Of a stretch of DNA of 39,162 nt, positions 1 to 7,423 are shown in pieces (position 1 is the first letter of the stretch; every line of letters begins with the position of its first letter). The position numbers and the translations under genes are program-made. The notes under the pieces were generated by a model. That model made no database searches, was not told where the DNA came from, and saw only the letters and a program-made list of their open reading frames with translations. The stretch covers positions 1 through 39,162 of the forward strand of contig CAAGMR010000056.1 of assembly GCA_900771085.1 (NCBI GenBank). Direction: 5' to 3'. The DNA is from Clostridia bacterium. GTDB taxonomy: Bacteria; Bacillota; Clostridia; Oscillospirales; Acutalibacteraceae.

Positions 1-945
1 AACACCAACATTTGTCTTGATGTTCTTGTTGATTTCTGCGAAATCAACATCGAGGTGAACGATTGTAGCTTCTGTTGCAAACTTGGCTGTGTTACCTGTT
101 GCTCTGTCGCTGAAACGAGCACCGATTGCAAGGATGAGGTCAGCCTCATCAGAAGCCTTTGATGATGCGAAGAGACCGTGCATGCCTTCCATGCCAAGGA
201 ATCTGTCATTGCTTGATGGAACGCAGGAAACACCCATGAGAGATGTACCGATTACAGCATCGATTTTGTCTGCAAGTTTAACTACTTCATCATAAACGCC
301 TGCGGCATTTACACCACCACCGATGTAGATGTATGGCTTTGTAGCCTTGTTGATAGCTTCTGCAGCTTCAGCAATGCGGTTTTCAGATGGAGCAATCTTG
401 TCATAAGCTGCTACAACGCCCTTTGGAGTGAACTCTGTTACAGCATTCTGGATGTCCTTTGGAACGTCGATGAGTACAGGACCCGGTCTGTCAGACTTTG
501 CAATTTTGAAAGCCTTACGGATGATTTCAGGGAGCTCTTCAATGTTGTTTACAAAGAAGTTGTGCTTTGTAATTGGAAGAGTAACACCTGTGATATCGAT
601 TTCCTGGAATGAGTCCTTACCGATGAGTGCACGACCAACGTTACCTGTGATGGCAACAAGTGGAATAGAGTCAAGCATTGCTGTGGCAATACCTGTAACA
701 AGGTTTGTTGCACCAGGGCCTGAAGTAGCGAGTACAACGCCTACTTCACCTGTAGCTCTTGCGTAACCGTCAGCTGCGTGAGCCGCATGCTGTTCATGTG
801 TTACAAGATGATGGTTGATTCTGTCTGAACGATTATATAAAGCATCGTAAATATCGAGTACTGTACCGCCCGGATAGCCGAAGATATCGGTTACACCCTG
901 GTCGATAAGTGCTTCAATTACGATTTCAGCACCTTTAAGTTTCAT
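1..945 (-). CDS. ilvB: Acetolactate synthase large subunit, C-terminus cut by window edge
   Basis: This is the thiamine-diphosphate enzyme that condenses pyruvate into acetolactate, the first common step of branched-chain amino acid synthesis. The reading frame is open from the ATG at 945 to base 1 (315 codons), so only the N-terminal half or so is present (the family is about 550-600 residues). Visible hallmarks are GYPGG near residues 23-27 and HEQHAAHAADGYARATG with the catalytic Glu at about residue 51, followed by the TSGPGATN stretch. It lies 18 bp downstream of leuA with AGGAGAG before the start, so it is probably the second gene of the T-box controlled leucine operon. Whether a small regulatory subunit follows cannot be seen. 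Confidence 0.95.
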   Translation of the reverse strand, partial: MKLKGAEIVIEALIDQGVTDIFGYPGGTVLDIYDALYNRSDRINHHLVTHEQHAAHAADGYARATGEVGVVLATSGPGATNLVTGIATAMLDSIPLVAITGNVGRALIGKDSFQEIDITGVTLPITKHNFFVNNIEELPEIIRKAFKIAKSDRPGPVLIDVPKDIQNAVTEFTPKGVVAAYDKIAPSENRIAEAAEAINKATKPYIYIGGGVNAAGVYDEVVKLADKIDAVIGTSLMGVSCVPSSNDRFLGMEGMHGLFASSKASDEADLILAIGARFSDRATGNTAKFATEATIVHLDVDFAEINKNIKTNVGV

Positions 946-963
946 AATTGGTTCTCTCCTTTT

Positions 964-2640
964 TTATTCCTCTTCTGCAAGGCGGTTGTTAATTGCACTT
1001 ACAAGAGCCCTGATAGAAGAATCGATGATATCTGTGGCAACACCAACACCCCAGTTGATCTTTCCGTTGGAAACGCTGACATATGATGCTGCAGTTGCAG
1101 TTGAATGTTTGTTTTCGATTGCATGTTCTGTGTATGTTTCAAGGTCGTAAACATCGCCAATCACTTTCTTGATTGCGTTACTTACTGCGTTAAGACGGCC
1201 GTTACCAATGGCTTCGGCCTTTGTCACCTTGCCGTTGTAGTCGACTTCGACTACAGCTTCAATGCGTCCGTCACCAATCTGCTTGAAGTGAGTTTCGTTT
1301 ACCTTGAGAATATCGTTCTTGTTGATGTAATTCTCTTTGAATACATTGAACACTTCGTCAGGCTGAAGTTCTGCATGAGCATGGTCAGATACGCTCTTGA
1401 CCTTGTAGCCTACAACTTCTCTCATAGCCTTTGGAAGGTTGTAACCGAACTTGGTTTCAAGGATATAACCGATACCACCCTTACCTGACTGTGAGTTGAT
1501 ACGGATTACGTCTGAATCGTAGTCACGGCCAACATCTGTCGGGTCAATTGGAAGATATGGGCATGTCCAGGTTTCAACGCCTGTCTCCTCACGGTATTTC
1601 ATACCCTTTGCAATAGCATCCTGATGTGAACCTGAGAATGCTGAGAATACGAGGTCACCGGCATATGGTGAACGTTCATGAACCTTCATGCCTGTCACTC
1701 GCTCATATACTTCTCTGATTGCAGGAATATCTGAGAAATCAAGTTCAGGATCAACGCCCTGAGAATACATGTTCATACCAACAGTGATAAGGTCTACGTT
1801 ACCTGTGCGCTCGCCGTTTCCGAAGAGTGTGCCTTCTACACGGTCTGCACCTGCAAGTACGCCCATCTCTGTATCTGCAACGCCGCAGCCGCGGTCGTTG
1901 TGCGGATGAAGAGAAATGATAATGCCATCTCTGTAATTGAGGTTCTTATGCATGTATTCAATCTGGTTTGCATAAACATGAGGCATAGAGTGCTGAACTG
2001 TTACAGGAAGGTTGTAAATAACCTTGTTTTCAGGAGTTGGTTTCCAGATCTCTGAAACAGCATTGCAAACTTCAAGAGCATATTCAGGCTCTGTACCTGT
2101 GAAGCTTTCAGGAGAATACTCAAAGCGTACATTCTTGCAGCCTGTCATCTCCTCTTTGAACTTCTGGCAAAGCTTTGCGCCTTCAACGGCAATTGCCTTG
2201 ATTTCTTCCTTACTCTTGCGGAAAACCTGCTCGCGCTGAGCAACAGAAGTGGAATTATAAAGATGAACGATGGCATTTGGAGCACCATCAATTGCTTCGA
2301 AAGTCTTTTTAAGGATATGCTCACGAGCCTGTGTAAGAACCTGAATGGTAACATCCTCAGGAATCATGTTGCGCTCGATGAGTGCACGGCAGAATTCATA
2401 TTCTGTTTCTGAAGCTGCCGGGAAACCAATTTCGATTTCTTTGAATCCGACGTCTACAAGCACCTGCCAGAATTCAAGCTTTTCTTCGAGACTCATTGGA
2501 ATAATAAGAGCCTGGTTACCATCTCTAAGGTCAACAGAACACCAGATAGGTGCCTTTTCTATATGGTCTTTTTTTGCCCAATCCATGGTCACGACAGGTG
2601 GATTAAAATACTGTCTTGTGTATTTCTCGTAGCCTTTCAT
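964..2640 (-). CDS. leuA: 2-isopropylmalate synthase (long, yeast/actinobacterial type)
   Basis: LeuA joins acetyl-CoA to 2-oxoisovalerate to give 2-isopropylmalate, the committing step of leucine synthesis. The 558-residue protein has the N-terminal HMGL-like barrel (WCSVDLRDGNQAL near residues 33-45, metal-site HPHNDRG near 246-252) and a C-terminal LeuA regulatory domain (about residues 430-558), where leucine feedback acts in this family. Length and the N-terminal extension KYTRQYFNPP match the long LeuA class (about 550-600 residues) and not the short E. coli-like class. It is preceded by a Leu T-box leader and followed by ilvB in the same operon. The neighbours confirm a leucine role and argue against homocitrate or citramalate synthase. 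Confidence 0.95.
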   Translation of the reverse strand: MKGYEKYTRQYFNPPVVTMDWAKKDHIEKAPIWCSVDLRDGNQALIIPMSLEEKLEFWQVLVDVGFKEIEIGFPAASETEYEFCRALIERNMIPEDVTIQVLTQAREHILKKTFEAIDGAPNAIVHLYNSTSVAQREQVFRKSKEEIKAIAVEGAKLCQKFKEEMTGCKNVRFEYSPESFTGTEPEYALEVCNAVSEIWKPTPENKVIYNLPVTVQHSMPHVYANQIEYMHKNLNYRDGIIISLHPHNDRGCGVADTEMGVLAGADRVEGTLFGNGERTGNVDLITVGMNMYSQGVDPELDFSDIPAIREVYERVTGMKVHERSPYAGDLVFSAFSGSHQDAIAKGMKYREETGVETWTCPYLPIDPTDVGRDYDSDVIRINSQSGKGGIGYILETKFGYNLPKAMREVVGYKVKSVSDHAHAELQPDEVFNVFKENYINKNDILKVNETHFKQIGDGRIEAVVEVDYNGKVTKAEAIGNGRLNAVSNAIKKVIGDVYDLETYTEHAIENKHSTATAASYVSVSNGKINWGVGVATDIIDSSIRALVSAINNRLAEEE

Positions 2641-2657
2641 TTTTGTTTTCCTTTCTA

Positions 2658-2972
2658 ATTTTGGGTATAAAAAAATCTTTTACCCCAAAATGTTCAATGA
2701 CATTGTTTAAGGTAAAAGAGACGAAGATCAAAATATTAGTCATACTCCGCGGTACCACTCTTTTTTGGCTATTAAGCCCTCTCATTCGCGTCTATCAACG
2801 CGTATCTCTATAACGGGAGAACCCGGTCTAACCTATTATCAGTAAACTGAACTTTCAGCCGACAGCTCCGGGACGAGTTATACCACATACTTGTTACTGT
2901 CTTGCACATAACCGACAGCTCTCTGAAAACGCTGTATTTGGCTTGTTTCCCTTCACAGCCTTTAAACTTGTT
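2658..2972 (-). promoter_or_regulatory. T-box leader, leucine specific (CUC specifier)
   Basis: The leader RNA reads towards leuA. The T-box core GAGTGGTACCGCGG lies at 2747-2760. Upstream, the Stem I signature AGAGAGCTGTCGG is followed by AACTCGTCCCGGAG and GGCTGAAAG, the usual 3' side of Stem I. In that context CUC at 2875-2877 (plus-strand gag) falls at the specifier position and encodes leucine, matching the downstream gene. The leader should bind uncharged tRNA-Leu and form an antiterminator, switching off the terminator at 2669-2719. The T-box motif and the leucine genes are clear. The exact pairing of Stem I was done by eye. Confidence 0.92.
2669..2719 (-). terminator. T-box regulated intrinsic terminator
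   Basis: The arms CTTTTACC and GGTAAAAG, with further inner pairing around AACAATG/CATTG, form a hairpin followed by seven or more U residues on the minus strand, just before the leuA ribosome binding site. It is the terminator that the T-box antiterminator would compete with. Confidence 0.85.
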
Positions 2973-2978
2973 TCAGAA

Positions 2979-3008
2979 ATAATACTACATACAGTATATG
3001 ATTGTCAA
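2979..3008 (-). promoter_or_regulatory. Promoter of the leuA leader
   Basis: TTGACA at 3003-3008 and TATTAT at 2979-2984 are separated by 18 bp on the minus strand, giving a start near 2972, at the beginning of the T-box leader. Its -35 overlaps the -35 of the divergent TetR promoter. Confidence 0.75.
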
Positions 3009-3030
3009 GAAAAATATTTAATGTTATAAT
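3002..3030 (+). promoter_or_regulatory. Promoter of the TetR gene
   Basis: TTGTCA at 3002-3007 and TATAAT at 3025-3030 have a 17-bp spacer. The predicted start is near 3037, leaving a leader of about 23 nt that contains GGAG at 3049-3052. The -35 shares five bases with the opposing leuA promoter. Confidence 0.7.
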
Positions 3031-3059
3031 TTTTAAAACTTAAACCTTGGAGTATAGAC

Positions 3060-3710
3060 ATGGAACCAACCCCAAAATATTTAGACGAACAAAATAGAAT
3101 TGCTCAAGAAGCCTTCACCCTCTTTGTTGAAAAAGGCTTTAATGACACTTCAATTTCAGATATTGCAAAAGCTGCAGGAATTCAAAAAGCTCTTGTACAG
3201 TACTACTTTCCTAAGAAGGAAAACTTTGCACATCTATTCATTGAACAGACAATGCAGTATGTTCTTGAATCAATAAACAATACAGATATTAAATTTAAGA
3301 ATGACATTGAGCGTTTTTATCTCATTGGATACTTTGAAGCCTACTATTTGTTCAAGCATGACTCAATGAAAAATCTTAGAATGGACATTCTGGAATCTCG
3401 CGAGTATTCTAAAACTATTACTAATACCATTTATAATTTCACTCTTGAGAATACAAAACTACCAATGCCAAAAAGCCTTAAGACTAAACTTTATAGAGCC
3501 TATGCTTTTGCAATTGGCGGAATGTTTGAATACGTATACTCTGAACTTTCAAAAGGTGAAGATTTACGAATAGACAAATTGGTTGACTCCATAATAGATT
3601 TTATTTCAGCTTATTTAGGATTTGGTAAGCCAACTAAAGTAGAACTTAAGCTTACAGATGAATGGCTTGAAGAAAAGGCCAAAGAAATTGACAAGTTAAT
3701 GTTAAAGTAA
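3060..3710 (+). CDS. TetR/AcrR-family transcriptional regulator
   Basis: The 216-residue protein has the TetR N-terminal DNA-binding domain: AFTLFVEKGF then SISDIAKAAGIQKALVQYYFPKKENF, with the helix-turn-helix at about residues 29-50. The remaining all-alpha C-terminal ligand domain is not recognisable by eye, so the effector is unknown. A GGAG 7 nt before the ATG supports the start. A terminator follows directly, and then a promoter surrounded by palindromes leads into the Pyr4/PaxB-like membrane gene. From this position it is probably the repressor of that gene and perhaps of the DUF362 operon. Its own promoter is back to back with the leuA promoter, but a role in leucine control is less likely because leuA has a T-box. 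Confidence 0.88.
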   Translation: MEPTPKYLDEQNRIAQEAFTLFVEKGFNDTSISDIAKAAGIQKALVQYYFPKKENFAHLFIEQTMQYVLESINNTDIKFKNDIERFYLIGYFEAYYLFKHDSMKNLRMDILESREYSKTITNTIYNFTLENTKLPMPKSLKTKLYRAYAFAIGGMFEYVYSELSKGEDLRIDKLVDSIIDFISAYLGFGKPTKVELKLTDEWLEEKAKEIDKLMLK

Positions 3711-3717
3711 ACAAAAA

Positions 3718-3748
3718 AAGAACGGATTTTTCTATATCCGTTCTTTTT
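3718..3748 (+). terminator. Intrinsic terminator after the TetR gene
   Basis: GAACGGAT and ATCCGTTC form an 8-bp stem, extended by flanking A/T pairs, followed by TTTTT. The T-run merges into the first of the palindromes upstream of the next gene. Confidence 0.8.
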
Positions 3749-3764
3749 ACGTATAAAAAACCTG

Positions 3765-3792
3765 TTGACACTTCCCCTTATACGCATATAAA
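3765..3792 (+). promoter_or_regulatory. Promoter of the Pyr4/PaxB-like gene
   Basis: TTGACA at 3765-3770, a 16-bp spacer and TATAAA at 3787-3792. A palindrome overlaps the -10 and a second lies just downstream, so binding there would block transcription. Confidence 0.65.
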
Positions 3793-3822
3793 ATATAAGG
3801 GACGTAATTTATACGCGTAAAA
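3779..3822 (+). promoter_or_regulatory. Paired palindromes, candidate TetR operators
   Basis: TTATACGCATATAA (3779-3792) and TTATACGCGTAAAA (3809-3822) match at 12 of 14 bases, are each nearly palindromic, and have centres 30 bp apart, about three helical turns. A looser relative, TTTTTACGTATAAAAA, lies at 3744-3759. They overlap the -10 and initial transcribed region of the membrane gene directly downstream of a TetR gene. That TetR binds them is inference. Confidence 0.55.
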
Positions 3823-3845
3823 ATTAAATAAAGGAGGAAAAATAA

Positions 3846-4739
3846 ATGAGTAAATTACTCGACTTCATTCACAGCGTTCTTGATGGCCTCACAAGTCATC
3901 AGGGAATTTACTGGGGCAAGCTCGAAATGATGAAGCCATACGACGGATGGTATGACTACATTAAGGACATGTTTGCAAACATGGGCTGGGGTACAATCTT
4001 CCTCATCGTTGCATCTGCTCTTCTTTGGACAGGCGTTTATATTGAAATCATCAGACGTCTTTACAAAGACCATGCACCTTCAATGCCATGGGTTTGCCTT
4101 TGCATGAACTTCTCTTGGGAGTTCCAGTTTGCATTCTTGGTTCCGTATCCAGAACCAATCACACGTTGGGGTATTTACCTCTGGGTATTATTCGACGCAG
4201 TAATGTACATCCTTGACCTTAAGTATGGTAAGATGTTCTTTGCTAAGCGTTTCCCAGGATATGGTAAATACTACTACTTCTTAAAGGTATTCCTTTTCGT
4301 AGTAATCTTTATTTCTATCCTTATGATGAATCCACAGTGGCCAACACTTCCAGATTCACCAATGTTCGCAGCTTACCTTATGAATGCTATCATGTCAATG
4401 GTATTCTGCACACACATCTTCCACAAGGAAACAATTGAAGGTCTTTCAATTTGGGTTGCTTGGTTCAAGTTCCTTGGAACTCTTGCACCAACAATTATCG
4501 GCATTTACTGGATGCCAGGTCAGTACTTCGTTTACTGCCTTGCTTTCATCTGTGCTCTCTTTGATATCATCTACATCTACCTTCTTACTGTTCGCTTCAA
4601 GAAGTTTGGTGTTAACCCATACACAAGAAAGCCTATCAAGGGTATGGAAGACGTTGCAGCTCAGACATTTGCAGCTGTTGAGGATTATAAGCAGAGAAAC
4701 GCAAACTTCAAGTTTTCTGACGTAGACGCTAATGCTTAA
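3846..4739 (+). CDS. Pyr4/PaxB-like transmembrane terpene cyclase-like protein
   Basis: This is a 297-residue integral membrane protein with about seven hydrophobic segments (roughly 48-66, 81-100, 107-124, 145-161, 172-191, 203-221, 227-248) and a charged cytosolic tail. Residues 61-93 follow the pattern W-x3-Y-x3-IRR-x4-D-x4-MP-x3-LC-x-N-x2-WEF. I recall this arrangement from the fungal Pyr4/AtmB/PaxB family of transmembrane terpene cyclases. The C-terminal half has W-x4-KFLGT (203-212) and a membrane Asp at 240. Glu92 and Asp240 fall where Pyr4 has its two essential acidic residues (Glu63, Asp218). In fungi these enzymes cyclise epoxidised meroterpenoids. The substrate here is unknown, and no prenyltransferase or epoxidase is in the window. 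It could instead be a related non-enzymatic membrane protein. AAGGAGG lies 7 nt before the ATG. Confidence 0.65.
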   Translation: MSKLLDFIHSVLDGLTSHQGIYWGKLEMMKPYDGWYDYIKDMFANMGWGTIFLIVASALLWTGVYIEIIRRLYKDHAPSMPWVCLCMNFSWEFQFAFLVPYPEPITRWGIYLWVLFDAVMYILDLKYGKMFFAKRFPGYGKYYYFLKVFLFVVIFISILMMNPQWPTLPDSPMFAAYLMNAIMSMVFCTHIFHKETIEGLSIWVAWFKFLGTLAPTIIGIYWMPGQYFVYCLAFICALFDIIYIYLLTVRFKKFGVNPYTRKPIKGMEDVAAQTFAAVEDYKQRNANFKFSDVDANA

Positions 4740-4750
4740 TCTTTAAAAAC

Positions 4751-4791
4751 AAAAAAAAGAACCTGGTTATTTCGAACCAGGTTCTATTTTT
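4751..4791. terminator. Bidirectional terminator between convergent genes
   Basis: AGAACCTGGTT and AACCAGGTTCT form an 11-bp stem with a 6-nt loop, flanked by an A-run on the left and a T-run on the right. It can end both the rightward membrane-protein transcript and the leftward DUF362 operon. Confidence 0.85.
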
Positions 4792-4801
4792 ATGCCTGTT
4801 A

Positions 4802-6478
4802 TTAGAAGAGGAAGTTAGCAAGAAGTCTAACATCCATCATAGCCTGTACACGGCCCTTAAGATCAAGTGGAGGAACAGGAGCCTCTACCCAGTCAGCATC
4901 AATGTTCTGAGCTGCAAGTTCAGGGATTGTGTAAAGACCATCGTCAAATGCGTCGAAGTGCATTTCTGTTGGCTTGCCCATAGCAGCCTTGGCAACCTTA
5001 ACAACATACTTTCTAACTGCACCGATACCGAGAAGTGGAAGTGTGTGAAGGTCAGCCTGTCCAGGAAGGCCTGGCATCATAGCTACTGCTGTACGAGCTG
5101 CAAGATTGAATACTTCGCCGCAGCCGCGAATCCAAAGGAAGCCCCAGAGAGAAGCAAGTTCCTTTGCAGGAGCTGAGCACTCACCGCAAACAAGAGTTGG
5201 CATGCCAAGCTTAGCAAGTTCATCAATTGTGTAAGCCTTGCCATCTTCGCCTACCCAGTACTTAACGCCGTCTTTTTCAGCACCAGGGCCTACGATAACA
5301 GCAAGTCTTCTGTTCTTGTTAAGTGGGTATGTGTATGATGCATAGAGAACCTCGAATGTTGTACCAAGGGATGCAATACAACCGCCTGCACATGTAGCTT
5401 CCATAGCTTCAACGAACTCATGTGAGTTGCCTTCAAGCTTTTCAAGCTTTGGTGCACGATCATTTGTATGACCTGTGTAAATCTTTACGTTAGGGAAGTT
5501 CTTATGGAAACGTTCAGAGAGAAGTGTTGGTTCAGCAGGTCTGAATGGAACAACTCTCCTGTCACCGATAACTTCAACATCAGGGTCGCCGAAGCCACGG
5601 ATGTCAGCTTCGATGATGAGCTTGTTCTTGTTAGGATCGAAGCCCATGAGTTCTGTTGTTACACGGTCAACTTCAACTGCGTTTGTACCGCAGATGATTC
5701 TGTCCATGATAACAGGAACGTTAGGACCAGGAGTGTTACCTTCACCACCGATGATACCATCGATAACTGTAAGGTCTGGCTTGAAGAGATAAAGAAGGTC
5801 TGTGAGCTTCTTATCAATCTGCCATGTATGGTTTCTGGCACGCTGGTTGCATGAGAATGTACCCATTGCGTTCTTGAAGCCGAGTGTTACACCTGTGTAG
5901 ATGTTGCACTTTGTCTTTGGATGTGAAACGTAGAGTCTTTCGCCTCTTACAACTTCACCGATAATTTCAGGAACGAATACTTCCTGACCGCATTCAGCCT
6001 TAGGGCAGAAGAAACGCTCTGTTGATTCTTCTTCGAAGAATACAAGACGGCAGCCGTACTTCTTTGCGATACGGTCATAGCCTGTAACTTTTGCATACAT
6101 CCATGTAACAAGACCTGAACCTTCACCGATTACGATGTCATCGCAGAGTTCGTTGAGAACTTCCATTGTAGCATCGAATACACGTGGGTCGGTTGTCTGA
6201 GGGATATCGTAGTCAAAACGATATCCTGTCTTTGGAGTAGCAAATACGAGGTTAGGCTTGATAAGAACCTTCTGGCCCTTGAACTTAGCCTTCCAGCCTG
6301 TAGCCTTGTCGAGGTCGTCGAGAGACTTTCTTACTGTAGCCTTGATAGCCTTAACGTCTGCACGAGCCTCATATGTCTCTGTACCATAGTCATATGGAAG
6401 ACATACATAGTTGTGGAAGTAGTTGAGCTTAGGAGCTTCTGTGATAACTACTGCGTTATGATCATATTTAATTCCCAT
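4802..6478 (-). CDS. DUF362-domain protein
   Basis: This is a 558-residue soluble protein with the DUF362 pattern: VLIKPNLV near residue 71, IGEGSG near 117, HPKTKCNIYTGVTLGFKNAMG (the usual K-T-x-TG-x-KN-x-G block) near 186-206, and VIDGIIGGEGNTPG near 238-251. Many DUF362 proteins carry ferredoxin-type clusters; here no CxxCxxCxxxC motif is present. The C-terminal 200 residues have scattered Cys (TCAGGC, VCGECS, RGCGE) and do not look like a named domain. The biochemical function of the family is not settled. It is the last gene of an operon behind two small membrane proteins and faces the Pyr4/PaxB-like gene, which suggests work on a membrane-associated substrate. GGGAGGA precedes the ATG. 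Confidence 0.8.
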   Translation of the reverse strand: MGIKYDHNAVVITEAPKLNYFHNYVCLPYDYGTETYEARADVKAIKATVRKSLDDLDKATGWKAKFKGQKVLIKPNLVFATPKTGYRFDYDIPQTTDPRVFDATMEVLNELCDDIVIGEGSGLVTWMYAKVTGYDRIAKKYGCRLVFFEEESTERFFCPKAECGQEVFVPEIIGEVVRGERLYVSHPKTKCNIYTGVTLGFKNAMGTFSCNQRARNHTWQIDKKLTDLLYLFKPDLTVIDGIIGGEGNTPGPNVPVIMDRIICGTNAVEVDRVTTELMGFDPNKNKLIIEADIRGFGDPDVEVIGDRRVVPFRPAEPTLLSERFHKNFPNVKIYTGHTNDRAPKLEKLEGNSHEFVEAMEATCAGGCIASLGTTFEVLYASYTYPLNKNRRLAVIVGPGAEKDGVKYWVGEDGKAYTIDELAKLGMPTLVCGECSAPAKELASLWGFLWIRGCGEVFNLAARTAVAMMPGLPGQADLHTLPLLGIGAVRKYVVKVAKAAMGKPTEMHFDAFDDGLYTIPELAAQNIDADWVEAPVPPLDLKGRVQAMMDVRLLANFLF

Positions 6479-6498
6479 TAGTATTATCCTCCCTGCTC

Positions 6499-6798
6499 TT
6501 ATCTTTCGATGTTAACGTCGTGATCTGTTCTCACGAAATCTGCATCTGTAAATGTTTCCTGCTTGATCTGTCTCTTAAGTGGAAGCCACCATGTGAAACC
6601 AAAGAAAATTGTATTAACTACTGTTTCAATCTTTTTCTTGCCGAACTTCATACCGGTTTTGTAACCTGTGATGAGGAGTTCTGTGAAATGAAGACAGAAA
6701 AGAAGATAAACAACAATAGGGTTCTTTTTGATAATAGTAAGAAGTACGCCGCCAATGTAAAGTACGAGGCAGCCAACCCATTCGATAAACTGTAACAT
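6499..6798 (-). CDS. Small membrane protein with HxxE and GFTWWLPL motifs
   Basis: The 99-residue protein has three hydrophobic helices and a charged tail. The sequence LHFTELLITGYKTGMKFGKKK followed by IFFGFTWWLPL (about residues 68-78) matches the next small protein upstream, which has MHIAEFPIGLYVGRKAGE and FTFGFTWWIPL, so the two are paralogues. The shared H-x2-E in a helix and the G-F-T-W-W-x-P-L block are the key features. The layout loosely recalls small eukaryotic TMEM254/DUF4499-type proteins, but I do not claim that family. GGGAGG lies 9 nt upstream of the ATG. It sits 20 bp before the DUF362 gene, so they are probably cotranscribed. Confidence 0.7.
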   Translation of the reverse strand: MLQFIEWVGCLVLYIGGVLLTIIKKNPIVVYLLFCLHFTELLITGYKTGMKFGKKKIETVVNTIFFGFTWWLPLKRQIKQETFTDADFVRTDHDVNIER

Positions 6799-6819
6799 AA
6801 AGTTATTTCCTCCCTTTAA

Positions 6820-7095
6820 TTAGTCATCAGCGTGCTTTGTGTTGTAGCTGAGTGGAATCCACCATGTGAATCCGAAAGTAAAGTGCATAACAAGGATATA
6901 GAAAATACCTTCGCCTGCCTTACGTCCAACATAGAGTCCGATTGGGAACTCAGCGATGTGCATAGCGAGTATGCCGACAACTATCCATGGGAAACCAAAA
7001 CCTGATGCGAGTGCAGCAAGTACCCAAAGGACAATTACCATGAAGTAAAGTAAAACTTTAACCTTAGCTACAAGACCAAAAATCTTGTCAACCAT
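6820..7095 (-). CDS. Small membrane protein, paralogue of the adjacent gene
   Basis: The protein is 91 residues from the ATG at 7095, chosen over the longer frame (to 7149) because AAAGGGAG stands 7 nt before this ATG and the extra N-terminus has no ribosome binding site. It has three hydrophobic helices, MHIAEFPIGLYVGRKAG in the middle and FGFTWWIPL near the C-terminus, which are the same two motifs as the downstream 99-residue protein. It is probably the first gene of the three-gene operon with DUF362. The function is unknown; a heterodimeric membrane partner of the DUF362 protein is a reasonable guess. Confidence 0.7.
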   Translation of the reverse strand: MVDKIFGLVAKVKVLLYFMVIVLWVLAALASGFGFPWIVVGILAMHIAEFPIGLYVGRKAGEGIFYILVMHFTFGFTWWIPLSYNTKHADD

Positions 7096-7153
7096 AAATT
7101 CACTCCCTTTTTCAATTGATAAATCTAGTTGTTTACGATAAACCACCAAGTAA

Positions 7154-7182
7154 ATTATACGTGACCAAGAAAAATTTTAAAA
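7154..7182 (-). promoter_or_regulatory. Probable promoter of the DUF362 operon
   Basis: TATAAT on the minus strand (7154-7159) with a weak TTTTAA 17 bp upstream. A TTATACG half-site (7155-7161), as in the palindromes near 3779 and 3809, overlaps the -10. The 328-bp gap 7096-7423 holds this promoter and the divergent one below, and no gene is seen in it. Confidence 0.45.
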
Positions 7183-7330
7183 CTGTTATTTTTATCCAGC
7201 AACAAGTTTATACAATACGACCAATTTTGTTACAATTCTTTTGTAAAAAAAGCTAGCTGTGTTAATTTGTCTGTTTGTCAGATACTTCTATTTGTATAAC
7301 AAAAAACTCCAATTGATAAGGTGGTTTGCG

Positions 7331-7382
7331 TTTACTTAATAATGAAAAAAGACTATAATTGTTACGACTGTGAATTACACAG
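7331..7382 (+). promoter_or_regulatory. Promoter and palindrome of the glycerol-3-phosphate dehydrogenase operon
   Basis: TTTACT at 7331-7336, 17 bp, then TATAAT at 7354-7359. At the predicted transcription start lies CTGTGAATTACACAG (7368-7382), an inverted repeat with arms CTGTG/CACAG that could be an operator. Confidence 0.55.
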
Positions 7383-7423
7383 AATGTTCATCTTGTTAAG
7401 AGGATTGGAAGGAGAATTAAGAA

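Noticed and set aside
1105..1488. Plus-strand frame opposite leuA
   Set aside because: A Cys/Phe/Val-rich translation without family features, fully inside leuA; an antisense shadow.
2741..2760. Restriction-type palindrome GGTACC as a protein operator
   Set aside because: It is part of the T-box core sequence and is explained by it.
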